Below are positions 36,212 through 43,756 of a stretch of 64,000 bases of DNA, piece after piece. The first letter of the stretch is position 1, and every line of letters starts with the position of its first letter. Origin of the DNA: Sphingomonas sp. Root720. Its GTDB lineage: Bacteria > Pseudomonadota > Alphaproteobacteria > Sphingomonadales > Sphingomonadaceae. Location of the stretch: NCBI RefSeq assembly GCF_001428605.1, contig NZ_LMID01000010.1, positions 537,195 to 601,194 of the forward strand, written 5' to 3'. The position numbers and the translations under genes are program-made. Under the pieces are notes generated by a model, which was not told the DNA's origin, searched no databases, and worked only from the letters and a program-made list of their open reading frames with translations.

Positions 36212-36874
36212 TCAGGCCGGGGTTTTCTCCCCCGCGATCGAGCGCAGCGCCTGTTCGAAGACCTCGGACGGCTGGCCGCCCGAGATCAGGTAGCGGTCGT
36301 CGACGATGATCGCCGGCACCGAATGGACGCCGCGCTGCTGCCACGCATGCTCGGCGTCGCGCACCTCGGCGGCATAGCGGTCCGAAGCGAGCACGGCCGC
36401 AGCCTCGTCGCGGTCCAGCCCCGCCTCCTCCGCCGCCGCGACCAGCACGGCGCGGTCCGAAGGATCGCGCTGCTCGGTGAAATAGGCCTCGAACAGCGCA
36501 TGTTTCAGCGCCCGTTGCCGCTCCCCGCCGAGCGTGCCCGCCCAGTGGAGCAGGCGATGCGCGTCGAACGTGTTGTAGATGCGGCTGTCGGGCCCATAGT
36601 TGATCGCGAATCCGACCTGCGCGGCGCGGTCGCGGATCATCTCCCGCGTCGCGGCCGACTGCTCGGGGGTCGAGCCATATTTGCGGGCGATGTGCTCGCC
36701 GATATTCTCGCCCTCGCTGGCGATCGCCGGATTCAGCTCGAAGGGCTGGAAGTGGATTTCCGCGGCGATGTCCGCGCCGGTGCGCTCCAGCGCCTGTTCG
36801 AGGCCGCGCAGCCCGATGACGCACCAGGGGCAGGATATGTCGGAGACGAAATCGATCTTGATCGGCGTAGCCAT
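36212..36874 (-). CDS. DsbA-family oxidoreductase, FrnE/HCCA-isomerase-like
   Basis: Product of 220 residues, a thioredoxin fold with a helical insertion. KIDFVSDISCPWCVIGLRGL at 6-25 has the CPWC active site. The late cis-Pro segment is GVHSVPAIIVDDRYLISGGQ near 174-193. This is the FrnE/2-hydroxychromene-2-carboxylate isomerase branch; CPWC argues for a thiol oxidoreductase. No signal peptide, so cytoplasmic. The start at 36874 is chosen over a longer frame because GAGAGGAG lies upstream. It is convergent with the acyl-CoA operon. Confidence 0.88.
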   Translation of the reverse strand: MATPIKIDFVSDISCPWCVIGLRGLEQALERTGADIAAEIHFQPFELNPAIASEGENIGEHIARKYGSTPEQSAATREMIRDRAAQVGFAINYGPDSRIYNTFDAHRLLHWAGTLGGERQRALKHALFEAYFTEQRDPSDRAVLVAAAEEAGLDRDEAAAVLASDRYAAEVRDAEHAWQQRGVHSVPAIIVDDRYLISGGQPSEVFEQALRSIAGEKTPA

Positions 36875-36905
36875 GGCCGGCTCCTCTCTTGTCCCCATGA
36901 TATAG

Positions 36906-38030
36906 TCACTCGAACGCCAGCGCCAATTGCTCGGGCGTGACCGCCAGCTCGTCATCGCCCTCGCCCAGCCCGGATAGGGTCACGCCGAGCAGCCGGACGC
37001 CGAGCGCGACCGGTTCGAGCGGAGCCAGCAACGCCAGCGCCACCGCCTGGATGCGCGCCGCATCGGCGATCGGCACGGGCAGCGTGCGCGCGCGGGTGAG
37101 CGTGCGGAAGTCCGAATAGCGCAGCTTGATCGACACGGTTCGACCCGCCTTGCCGGTCCGTTCGGCGTGGCGGGCGACCGCCTCGCTCGAGTCCAGCAGC
37201 GCCGCGGCCAGGTCCTCGTGCGTGTAGAGGTCCTGGAAGAAGGTGTTCTCCGACCCGATCGATTTGCGCACGCGGTCGGGCCGCACCGCGCGGTGATCGA
37301 TAGCGCGGGCGGCGAGGTAGAAATAATCGCCCGACTTGCCGAACTGCTGGCCAAGGAACTCGCGGCTGCAGCGGCGCAGGTCGGCGCCGGTGTGGATGCC
37401 CAGCTTCTCCATCCGCGCCGCCGTCACCGGCCCGATGCCGTGGAACCGTCCGACCGAAAGCTTGGCGATGAAGGCCAGGCCCTGGTCCGGCCGAACGACG
37501 CACAGCCCGTCGGGCTTGTTGTGGTCCGAGGCGAGCTTGGCGATGAACTTGTTGTAGGATACGCCCGCCGAGGCGGTCAGGCCGGTCTCCTCGCGGATGC
37601 GGGCGCGGATCTGCCGGGCGACCTCGGTCGCGGTGGCGATGCCCTGGTGGTTGTTGGTCACGTCGAGATAGGCCTCGTCGAGCGACAGGGGCTCGATCAG
37701 GTCGGTATATTCGGCGAAGATGCCGTGAATCTGGCGCGAGACCTCCCGATAGACGTCGAACCGCGGCCGGACGAAGACGAGGTCCGGGCACATGCGCCGC
37801 GCGAGCGCCGACGCCATCGCCGACCGCACGCCATAGCGGCGCGCCTCGTAGCTCGCCGCCGCGACGACGCCGCGCTCGCGCGTGCCGCCAACCGCCACGG
37901 GCTTGCCCTTCAGCGCCGGATCGTCGCGCTGCTCTACCGATGCGTAAAAGGCATCCATGTCGATATGGATGATCTTGCGGCCGCCTTCGGCGGCGCCGTC
38001 CCCGTCGCTGGGCTGATCGGGCCGATCCAT
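36906..38030 (-). CDS. dinB: DNA polymerase IV (Y family)
   Basis: Product of 374 residues. The catalytic carboxylates are in IIHIDMDAFYASVEQRDDPA near 20-39 and EPLSLDEAYLDVTNNHQG near 119-136. ASYEARRYGVRSAM is near 60, a thumb region with FHGIGPVTAARMEKLGIHTG (helix-hairpin-helix) near 196-215, and a C-terminal little-finger domain ends with VALGVRLLGVTLSGL. It is an error-prone translesion polymerase. No LexA box was recognised upstream. A clamp-binding peptide near the C-terminus is not obvious. Confidence 0.95.
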   Translation of the reverse strand: MDRPDQPSDGDGAAEGGRKIIHIDMDAFYASVEQRDDPALKGKPVAVGGTRERGVVAAASYEARRYGVRSAMASALARRMCPDLVFVRPRFDVYREVSRQIHGIFAEYTDLIEPLSLDEAYLDVTNNHQGIATATEVARQIRARIREETGLTASAGVSYNKFIAKLASDHNKPDGLCVVRPDQGLAFIAKLSVGRFHGIGPVTAARMEKLGIHTGADLRRCSREFLGQQFGKSGDYFYLAARAIDHRAVRPDRVRKSIGSENTFFQDLYTHEDLAAALLDSSEAVARHAERTGKAGRTVSIKLRYSDFRTLTRARTLPVPIADAARIQAVALALLAPLEPVALGVRLLGVTLSGLGEGDDELAVTPEQLALAFE

Positions 38031-38102
38031 GGAACAAAGCGGATACAGCAACCCGCCGGTCGGCGCCAGCGGCGGATTCGTCGCACCGGGGGCGGTCGAC
38101 CG

Positions 38103-38127
38103 GGAACCCGCCCGGCGGCACGGCGTT
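38103..38127 (+). promoter_or_regulatory. EcfG-type general-stress promoter
   Basis: GGAAC at 38103-38107, exactly 16 bp, then CGTT at 38124-38127: a perfect match to the alphaproteobacterial EcfG consensus. It lies 41 bp before the start of a small basic membrane protein gene, the right distance for its promoter. Confidence 0.65.
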
Positions 38128-38168
38128 TGTCCACGGCGTTTGTCCCACGAATTCAACGGAGAGAGACC

Positions 38169-38630
38169 ATGGCCACGAAAAGCACGACCACCCGCTCGCG
38201 GTCGGCCGGCACGCGTTCGACGTCGCGCCGCCGGACCGGCGGCACGAAGGCCGCCGGCACCGCCGCCGCCACACGTACGCCCCGCGCCCAGGCGCTCGCC
38301 GACGACGCGAAGACCGCGATCCGTTCGGTCCGCACCCGCGCGACCCGCGCGGCCAAGAAGGTACCGACCGATAGCACCAGCCTGTCGATCGCGGCCGGGG
38401 TCGTTGCAGGCCTCGTCGCCGCCGGCGTCGCGATCTTCATGAATCGCGACCGCCTGCGGGCCGCCGCCAGCACGAGCGGCGAACGCCTGCGCAAGGCCGC
38501 CGACGACCTGTCGACGATGGCGCACGAGCGCATCGACCAGGCCCGCGACAACATCACGCGCATCCGGGCGCGCAACGAGGGCGGTTCGGCCACCGAGCCG
38601 CACAGCGACACCGTCGCGGTGAACGGATAA
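38169..38630 (+). CDS. small basic protein with one membrane segment (histone-like/DUF883-like), stress-promoter linked
   Basis: Product of 153 residues. Residues 1-75 are rich in Arg, Lys, Thr and Ala (TTTRSRSAGTRSTSRRRTGG), like the low-complexity tails of histone-like proteins. A single hydrophobic segment (LSIAAGVVAGLVAAGVAIFM, about 78-97) is followed by an amphipathic helix (ERLRKAADDLSTMAHERIDQ). This resembles DUF883/YqjD-type ribosome- or membrane-tethered stress proteins, but the resemblance is by architecture only. A GAGAGA ribosome site precedes the ATG. A perfect EcfG promoter upstream suggests general-stress induction. Confidence 0.7.
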   Translation: MATKSTTTRSRSAGTRSTSRRRTGGTKAAGTAAATRTPRAQALADDAKTAIRSVRTRATRAAKKVPTDSTSLSIAAGVVAGLVAAGVAIFMNRDRLRAAASTSGERLRKAADDLSTMAHERIDQARDNITRIRARNEGGSATEPHSDTVAVNG

Positions 38631-38637
38631 GGACTTG

Positions 38638-38669
38638 CCGTCCGTCCCTTCGCGGGACGGGACGGACGG
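38638..38669 (+). terminator. hairpin after the basic protein gene
   Basis: Perfect 11-bp arms CCGTCCGTCCC and GGGACGGACGG with a 10-base loop, seven bases after the stop codon. First of two consecutive hairpins in this short gap. Confidence 0.5.
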
Positions 38670-38675
38670 GAGCGG

Positions 38676-38707
38676 ATGGCGGCGTGGCTTCTCAGCCGCG
38701 CCGCCAT
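38676..38707 (+). terminator. second hairpin in the gap
   Basis: Arms ATGGCGGCG and CGCCGCCAT, continued by GGC/GCC after one mismatch, with a six-base loop. It is followed by CCTTCATTCT, so it is a plausible terminator located just ahead of the 33-codon gene. Confidence 0.5.
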
Positions 38708-38726
38708 CCTTCATTCTGGAGGGACG

Positions 38727-38828
38727 ATGCGATTCGATCCCACGAGCGAACGGTGGCGCTACGACCTGCGCCTCTTCATCCTCGCCTATGTGCTGGGGAT
38801 CATCGCCTTCAGCGCGCTGCTGCCCTGA
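38727..38828 (+). CDS. 33-residue single-pass membrane protein
   Basis: A very short gene with an excellent ribosome site (CTGGAGGGACG just before ATG). The product starts MRFDPTSERWRYDLR, basic and acidic residues mixed, followed by one hydrophobic helix LFILAYVLGIIAFSALLP that runs to the C-terminus. The N-terminal half suggests a cytoplasmic face. Codon use (GCC, CTG, ATC) is like the neighbours. It stands alone between two hairpins and the convergent transporter gene, with 33 bp between the stops. Similar micro-membrane proteins regulate transporters or enzymes; no function can be assigned. Confidence 0.6.
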   Translation: MRFDPTSERWRYDLRLFILAYVLGIIAFSALLP

Positions 38829-38861
38829 CCGATCGGGTTCGACACATCGGGCGTTCCGCCC

Positions 38862-40127
38862 TCAGTCGCACGCCTTGTGGAGCTTCCAGGCCAGGTAGCA
38901 CGCGCCCAGGCTCGCCGCCGCGACGATGAGCAGGGTTTCGGCGACCGACACGCCCATATGCACCATCGAGGCGAGGATCAGCGTCGCGCCGACCATCGCC
39001 CCCGAATTGACGATGTTGTTGGCGGCCACGGTCCGCGCGGTCTGCGCCTTGGCGACGGTGGTCGTGAGGAAGGCGTAGAGCGGCACGACGAACATGCCCC
39101 CCGCGATGGCGATGCCGAGCAGGTCGATCATCACCCGTTCGGCGCCGGGCATCGCCATGAACGCCTTGAGGTGGAGCAGCGTGGCGCCCGGCGCGGGCCA
39201 GTTGTGCGCCATCCACCACATGTCGCAGACGAAGGCGCCCATCACCAGTGCCGCGACCGGCGAGCAGCGGGCCGAGACGGTACCGCCGAGGATGCGGTTG
39301 ATCGCGACCGAGCCGATCGCCACACCGACCGAGAAGATCGCGAGGAACAGCGTCGCGACGTCCTGCTTGGCGCCGAGCACGTTCTTGACGAGCGGCGGGA
39401 ACTGCGCCGCGAGGATCGTGCCCTGCGCCCAGAAGAAACTGATCGCGAGGATGGCGAGGAACAGCCGGCGGACATGCATCGTGTCCGACACCAGCTTGAT
39501 CGACGACCGGATGATGTGGAAGTCGACCCCGGCATCCTGCACCATCGGCGGTGCCGGCGGCACCTGCCGCCCGGTCAGCCAGCCGATCCCGGCGACCAGC
39601 AACACGCCGGCGGCGGCATATTCGGCGGGAACGATCCCGCCGACGATCGTGCCCGCCAGGATCGCGATATAGGTCCCCGCCTCGACCAGGCCGGTGCCGG
39701 GCAGGACCTGGTCGTCCTCCAGATGCTGGGGAAGGATCGCATATTTGATCGGGCCGAAGAAGGTCGAGTGCGCACCCATCGAGAGAAGCGCCAGCAGCAT
39801 CAGCGGAATGTTCTGGAGCAGCAGCCCGGATGCACCCGCGATCATGATCAGGATCTCCGCGGTTTTCACCATGCGGATGATCCTGGCCTTGTCGTGACAG
39901 TCGGCCAGCTGGCCGGACAGCGCCGAGAAGAGGAAGAAGGGCAGAATGAACAGGCCGCCCGCCACCGCCGAAAAGGCCGCTTCCTGCGCGGGATCGTTGT
40001 AGATCCGGTAGATCACCAGCATGATCATCGCGGTGCGGAACAGATTGTCGTTGAAGGCGCCCAGGAACTGGGTGGCGAACAACGGCAGGAACCGGCGTTT
40101 GGCGAGAAGCCGGAAAGATGGAGTCAT
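38862..40127 (-). CDS. MFS transporter, LplT-like lysophospholipid flippase type
   Basis: Product of 421 residues with about 12 membrane segments. RFLPLFATQFLGAFNDNLFR near 12-31 is the N-terminal signature of the LplT/Aas-associated MFS group. GGLFILPFFLFSALSGQLAD is near 56-75 and HSTFFGPIKYAILPQHLEDD near 120-139. LplT imports lysophospholipids for re-acylation by Aas, which is not visible here. The ATG at 40127 follows a long upstream open frame that is not real. The substrate assignment is from family resemblance only. Confidence 0.82.
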   Translation of the reverse strand: MTPSFRLLAKRRFLPLFATQFLGAFNDNLFRTAMIMLVIYRIYNDPAQEAAFSAVAGGLFILPFFLFSALSGQLADCHDKARIIRMVKTAEILIMIAGASGLLLQNIPLMLLALLSMGAHSTFFGPIKYAILPQHLEDDQVLPGTGLVEAGTYIAILAGTIVGGIVPAEYAAAGVLLVAGIGWLTGRQVPPAPPMVQDAGVDFHIIRSSIKLVSDTMHVRRLFLAILAISFFWAQGTILAAQFPPLVKNVLGAKQDVATLFLAIFSVGVAIGSVAINRILGGTVSARCSPVAALVMGAFVCDMWWMAHNWPAPGATLLHLKAFMAMPGAERVMIDLLGIAIAGGMFVVPLYAFLTTTVAKAQTARTVAANNIVNSGAMVGATLILASMVHMGVSVAETLLIVAAASLGACYLAWKLHKACD

Positions 40128-40307
40128 GTGGGGATTCTGCGCCTTATCGGATGGTTCTAGGCATCGCTTGGGCTCCCCATAGCCGATAGCCGTTGCGAGG
40201 TCCAAGTCGATAACGTCGCGGCATGTCGGTTCCGTGACGCGGCATATTCCACGGAATGCATCGGGGGGCTTATCTCTTCCGGCCTTCCGCGCTAGAGCAG
40301 GGCCAGA

Positions 40308-40859
40308 ATGCTGACCTTGCCGAACATTCTCACCCTCTCGCGCATCCTGGCGGTGCCGATCCTCGTCTTCCTGCTGTGGCCCCAGCCCGGCAGGATCGAC
40401 TATGCCTTTGCCTTCGGCCTCTATGCGCTGATGGCGATCACCGACTATTTCGACGGCTATCTCGCCCGCGCGCAGGGGACGGTCTCCAAGCTCGGCGTTT
40501 TCCTCGACCCGATCGCCGACAAGATCATGGTCGCGGCGGTGATCCTGATGCTGGTGCTCACCAACGACGTGGCGGGTTTCGCGACGATCGCCGCGCTGAT
40601 CATCCTGCTGCGCGAGATCGCGGTGTCCGGACTGCGCGAGTTCCTGGCGGGCGCGCAGGTATCGGTGCCTGTCAGCCAGCTCGCCAAGTGGAAGACGACT
40701 TTCCAGCTCGTCTCGCTCGGCGCGATCATCCTGGGCGGCGCGTTGCCCGAATGGTGGTGGATCGCGCAGGTCGGGCTGTTCAGCCTGTGGGCCGCGGCGG
40801 GGCTGACCCTGATCACCGGCTGGGACTATCTGCGCGTCGGCATCAAGCACATGGATTGA
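40308..40859 (+). CDS. pgsA: CDP-diacylglycerol-glycerol-3-phosphate 3-phosphatidyltransferase
   Basis: Product of 183 residues with about five membrane segments. The CDP-alcohol phosphotransferase motif, DG-x2-AR-x8-G-x3-D-x3-D, is intact in DYFDGYLARAQGTVSKLGVF continuing LDPIADK (about 47-73). It makes phosphatidylglycerol-phosphate, the precursor of phosphatidylglycerol and cardiolipin. It begins MLTLPNILTLSRILAVPILV, the standard PgsA N-terminus. moaD follows after 23 bp on the same strand. Confidence 0.95.
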   Translation: MLTLPNILTLSRILAVPILVFLLWPQPGRIDYAFAFGLYALMAITDYFDGYLARAQGTVSKLGVFLDPIADKIMVAAVILMLVLTNDVAGFATIAALIILLREIAVSGLREFLAGAQVSVPVSQLAKWKTTFQLVSLGAIILGGALPEWWWIAQVGLFSLWAAAGLTLITGWDYLRVGIKHMD

Positions 40860-40882
40860 GGGAGCCGGGACGGACCCTGACG

Positions 40883-41140
40883 ATGGCCATCGAACTGCTC
40901 TATTTCGCCCGGATCCGCGAGACGATCGGCCGCAGCGCCGAAACGGTGTCGCCGCCCGCCGAAGTCGCGACCATCGCGGCGCTGATCGACTGGCTGGCGG
41001 CACGCGACGGCGGCTATGCCGAGGCCTTCGCCGACCGCGCCCGGGTGCGCGCCGCGATTGGCGACGACTTCGTCACGCCCGACAGCCCGATCGCCGGTGC
41101 GCGCGAGATCGCGCTGTTCCCGCCGGTGACGGGCGGATGA
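40883..41140 (+). CDS. moaD: molybdopterin synthase sulfur-carrier subunit MoaD
   Basis: Product of 85 residues with the ubiquitin-like fold (IELLYFARIRETIGRSAETV) and the C-terminal Gly-Gly (FPPVTGG) that is thiocarboxylated to carry sulfur for molybdopterin synthesis. It overlaps moaE by 4 bp. The ribosome site is weak, which fits translation coupled to pgsA. Confidence 0.94.
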   Translation: MAIELLYFARIRETIGRSAETVSPPAEVATIAALIDWLAARDGGYAEAFADRARVRAAIGDDFVTPDSPIAGAREIALFPPVTGG

Positions 41141-41619
41141 GCGCGGCGATTCTCGTCCGCGTCCAGGCCGCGGATATCGATGTCGCCGCCGAACTGGCGC
41201 GGCTCGAGGCGCTGGGCGGCGGCGGGATCGCAAGCTTCACCGGCGTGGTGCGCGGCGGAGGCGGGCTGCAAGCGCTCGAACTGGAGCATCATCCCGGCAT
41301 CACCGGGGCGATGATGCACCGGATCGCCGCGCAAGCCGCCGCGCGCTGGCCGCTGCTGGGCGTCACCGCCATCCACCGCCATGGCCTGCTGCCGCCCGGC
41401 GAGCGCATCGTGCTGGTGGCGGCGGCCTCCCCGCACCGCGCCGCCGCACTGGAGGCGACCGGCTTCCTGATCGACTGGCTGAAGACGCGTGCGCCCTTCT
41501 GGAAGAAGGAGCATTTCGCCGACGGCACGAGCCGCTGGGTCGAGGCCCGCGCGGAGGACGATGCCGCCGCGGCGCGCTGGGAGACCGTGCAGGTTACGAC
41601 GGGGGAGACGGTCGAATGA
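41137..41619 (+). CDS. moaE: molybdopterin synthase catalytic subunit MoaE
   Basis: Product of 160 residues. FTGVVRGGGGLQALELEHHP near 28-47, then RWPLLGVTAIHRHGLLPPGE near 70-89, VLVAAASPHRAAALEATGFL and the Lys-rich WLKTRAPFWKKEHFADGTS near 112-130 are characteristic of MoaE. It transfers two sulfurs from MoaD onto precursor Z. Its stop overlaps the start of the sigma-factor gene by 4 bp. Confidence 0.94.
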   Translation: MSAAILVRVQAADIDVAAELARLEALGGGGIASFTGVVRGGGGLQALELEHHPGITGAMMHRIAAQAAARWPLLGVTAIHRHGLLPPGERIVLVAAASPHRAAALEATGFLIDWLKTRAPFWKKEHFADGTSRWVEARAEDDAAAARWETVQVTTGETVE

Positions 41620-42149
41620 CGAGCGCCGAGGAACTGCCCGACCTGCTGCTGGCGGTGGCCGACGGCGACCGCGCCGCTTTCGCCCGCTTCTATGGGCGGA
41701 CCTCGGCAAAACTTTTCGGCGTGGTCCTGCGTATCTTGCCAGAGAGATCGATGGCGGAAGACGCGATGCAGGAAGCCTATGCCAAGATCTGGCGCAATGC
41801 CGCAGGGTTCGATGCCCGGCGCGGCAGCCCGATCACATGGGCGGCGACGATCGCCCGCAACGTCGCGATCGACCTGCGCCGGCGCGAGCACCCCGCCGGC
41901 CGCACCCGTGACGACGCTTTCGATTTCGACGCGCTGAGCGATCCTCACGGCGCCTCGGCCGAGCAGCTCGCGGCGCTGCGCATCTGCCTGGACCGGCTCG
42001 ACGCCGACCAACGCGCCCTGATCCTCGCCGCCTATCTGAACGGCGAGAGCCGGGAGGAGCTCGCCGCGCGGCTGGGCCATCCGACCGGAACGATCAAGAG
42101 CTGGCTGCACCGTGGCCTCGCCCGGCTGAAGGGCTGCCTCGATGGCTGA
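41616..42149 (+). CDS. ECF RNA polymerase sigma factor (SigK-like)
   Basis: Product of 177 residues. Region 2 is AFARFYGRTSAKLFGVVLRI, then LPERSMAEDAMQEAYAKIWRN near 44-64; region 4 includes LDADQRALILAAYLNGESRE near 130 and ELAARLGHPTGTIKSWLHRG near 151-170. It is an ECF sigma factor of the kind paired with RskA-type anti-sigma factors. It starts within the moaE stop (ATGA) and overlaps the anti-sigma gene by 8 bp. Its target promoters are unknown. Confidence 0.9.
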   Translation: MTSAEELPDLLLAVADGDRAAFARFYGRTSAKLFGVVLRILPERSMAEDAMQEAYAKIWRNAAGFDARRGSPITWAATIARNVAIDLRRREHPAGRTRDDAFDFDALSDPHGASAEQLAALRICLDRLDADQRALILAAYLNGESREELAARLGHPTGTIKSWLHRGLARLKGCLDG

Positions 42150-42843
42150 CGACATCGACATGCTCGCCGGCGAATATGTGCTCGGCACGCTCGACGGGGT
42201 CGAACGCCGCGCCTTTCAACGCCGGCTGCTGACCGATCCGGCTGCCGTCGCTGCGGTGGCGACCTGGCAGGAAAGGCTGTCGCCGCTGCTGCTGACCGTG
42301 CCCGAGGCGGCGGCGCCGCCCGGACTGTGGGCGCGGATCGAGAGGGGCGGCGCCCCGGCCAACGACAATCGACGCCTGCGCCGCTGGCAGCTCGCGACGG
42401 CCGCGGCGGCGATGGCCGCACTGGTCAGCACCGGCGTGGCGCTGCGACCGGGCTCCACGCCCGCGCCGCCGCCGCCTCAGCTCGCGCAACGCGCCCCCTC
42501 GCCGCTGTTCCGGTCGGTCGCCGCGCTCAGCGAACAGGGCGGCTCCCCGGCGCTGCTCGTCACCTATGATCCGGACAGCAGGATGATGCGGGTGATGCCG
42601 GTGAACGTCGCGCCGCGACCGGGCCACAGCCTCGAACTCTGGGTGATCGCGGGCAAGGCGGCGCCCAGGTCGATCGGCCTGATGCCCGAGGACGGCGCGA
42701 CCGCGCTCGACCGCATGGCGCTCGACCTGCAGCAGCAGATGACGATCGCGGTGTCGGTGGAACCCAAGGGGGGATCGCCGACCGGCCTGCCGACCGGACC
42801 GGTGATCTATTCGGGACAGATGGTCTCGCTCCCCAGCTCTTGA
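42142..42843 (+). CDS. RskA-type anti-sigma factor
   Basis: Product of 233 residues. A cytoplasmic N-terminal domain (DIDMLAGEYVLGTLDGVERR, AFQRRL) binds the sigma factor. A single membrane segment LATAAAAMAALVSTGVALRP (about 82-101) leads to a periplasmic RskA-C domain with GHSLELWVIAGKAAPRSIGL near 155-174 and VSVEPKGGSPTGLPTGPVIY. It should hold the upstream sigma factor inactive until a signal triggers release or proteolysis. A small hairpin (42872-42891) lies after the stop. Confidence 0.9.
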   Translation: MADDIDMLAGEYVLGTLDGVERRAFQRRLLTDPAAVAAVATWQERLSPLLLTVPEAAAPPGLWARIERGGAPANDNRRLRRWQLATAAAAMAALVSTGVALRPGSTPAPPPPQLAQRAPSPLFRSVAALSEQGGSPALLVTYDPDSRMMRVMPVNVAPRPGHSLELWVIAGKAAPRSIGLMPEDGATALDRMALDLQQQMTIAVSVEPKGGSPTGLPTGPVIYSGQMVSLPSS

Positions 42844-42974
42844 AAAGAGCCTGATACGCCAAGCAACTCACGCGGACCGCCTTCGGCCCGCCGCGATGAA
42901 CCTGCGATGACGGCGGCGGGCTTTCCTCGGCGCATGCGCTTCGCGGGGAGCGGCGATGCTGGTAAGGCGGGCCG

Positions 42975-43715
42975 ATGCGGATCGCGGCAATATCGGACAT
43001 CCACGGCAACCTCGCCGCGCTCGACGCGGTGCTGGCCGATATCGGCCGGCGCGGCGTCGACCTGACGGTCAACCTCGGCGACATGCTATCGGGCCCGCTC
43101 GATCCCGTCGGCACCGCCGACCGTCTGATCGCGCTGGACCTGCCGACGATCCGTGGCAATCACGAGCGACAGCTGCTGACGCTGGAGCGGGTGGCGATGG
43201 GCGCTTCGGACGCCTGCACCGCCCCGCAGCTGTCCGATTGCCACCGGGCCTGGCTGGCATCGGTGCCCGTCGGCATGCGGATCGCGCCGGATATACTGCT
43301 CTGCCACGGTACGCCCCGCAGCGATCTCGAATATTATCTCGACCATGTCGGCCCGTCCGGCGCCCGCGCTGCGACCGCGAGCGAGATCGGCGAACGGACG
43401 GGGGCCGAGGCCGCCGCCCTGATCCTGTGCGGCCATACCCATGTGCCGCGCAGCCATCGCCGCCCGAACGGCCAGTTGATCGTCAATCCCGGCTCGGTCG
43501 GTCTGCCCGCCTATGACGACGATCACCCCTTCCCGCATGTGATGGAGAGCGGCACGCCGCAGGCGCGCTACGCGATCGCCGAGCGCGCCGGCGACGGCCG
43601 CTGGACCGCCGAGCCGATCGCGGTCGATTATGACTGGGACATGGCCGCCCGCACCGCCGAAGGACGCGGCCGGCCCGACTGGGCGATCGCGCTCAGGACG
43701 GGACGGATGCAATAA
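42975..43715 (+). CDS. metallophosphoesterase (YfcE/MJ0936-like)
   Basis: Product of 246 residues with the calcineurin-like two-metal core: IAAISDIHGNLAALDAVLAD at 3-22, NLGDMLSGP near 34, IRGNHERQL near 57, CGHTHVPRSH near 152, and INPGS-type VNPGSVGLPAYDDD near 170-183. It probably hydrolyses a phosphodiester or a nucleotide; the substrate is not predictable. RBS-like AAGGCGGG precedes the ATG. It is 131 bp after the anti-sigma gene and convergent with oxyR. Confidence 0.88.
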   Translation: MRIAAISDIHGNLAALDAVLADIGRRGVDLTVNLGDMLSGPLDPVGTADRLIALDLPTIRGNHERQLLTLERVAMGASDACTAPQLSDCHRAWLASVPVGMRIAPDILLCHGTPRSDLEYYLDHVGPSGARAATASEIGERTGAEAAALILCGHTHVPRSHRRPNGQLIVNPGSVGLPAYDDDHPFPHVMESGTPQARYAIAERAGDGRWTAEPIAVDYDWDMAARTAEGRGRPDWAIALRTGRMQ

Positions 43716-43723
43716 GCGACCCC

Positions 43724-43750
43724 CGTCATCCGGCGAAAGCCGGGGCGACG
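43724..43750. repeat. REP-like hairpin between convergent genes
   Basis: Outer CGTC/GACG arms with a CCGGC-GAAA-GCCGG stem-loop, the same core as the copy at 16531. It lies between the ends of the phosphoesterase and oxyR genes and may act as a transcription end for both. Confidence 0.55.
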
Positions 43751-43756
43751 CTCGGC

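Noticed and set aside
38638-38707. Possible small regulatory RNA formed by the two hairpins
   Set aside because: The stems fit transcript ends of the upstream gene, and no separate promoter or U tract was seen between them.
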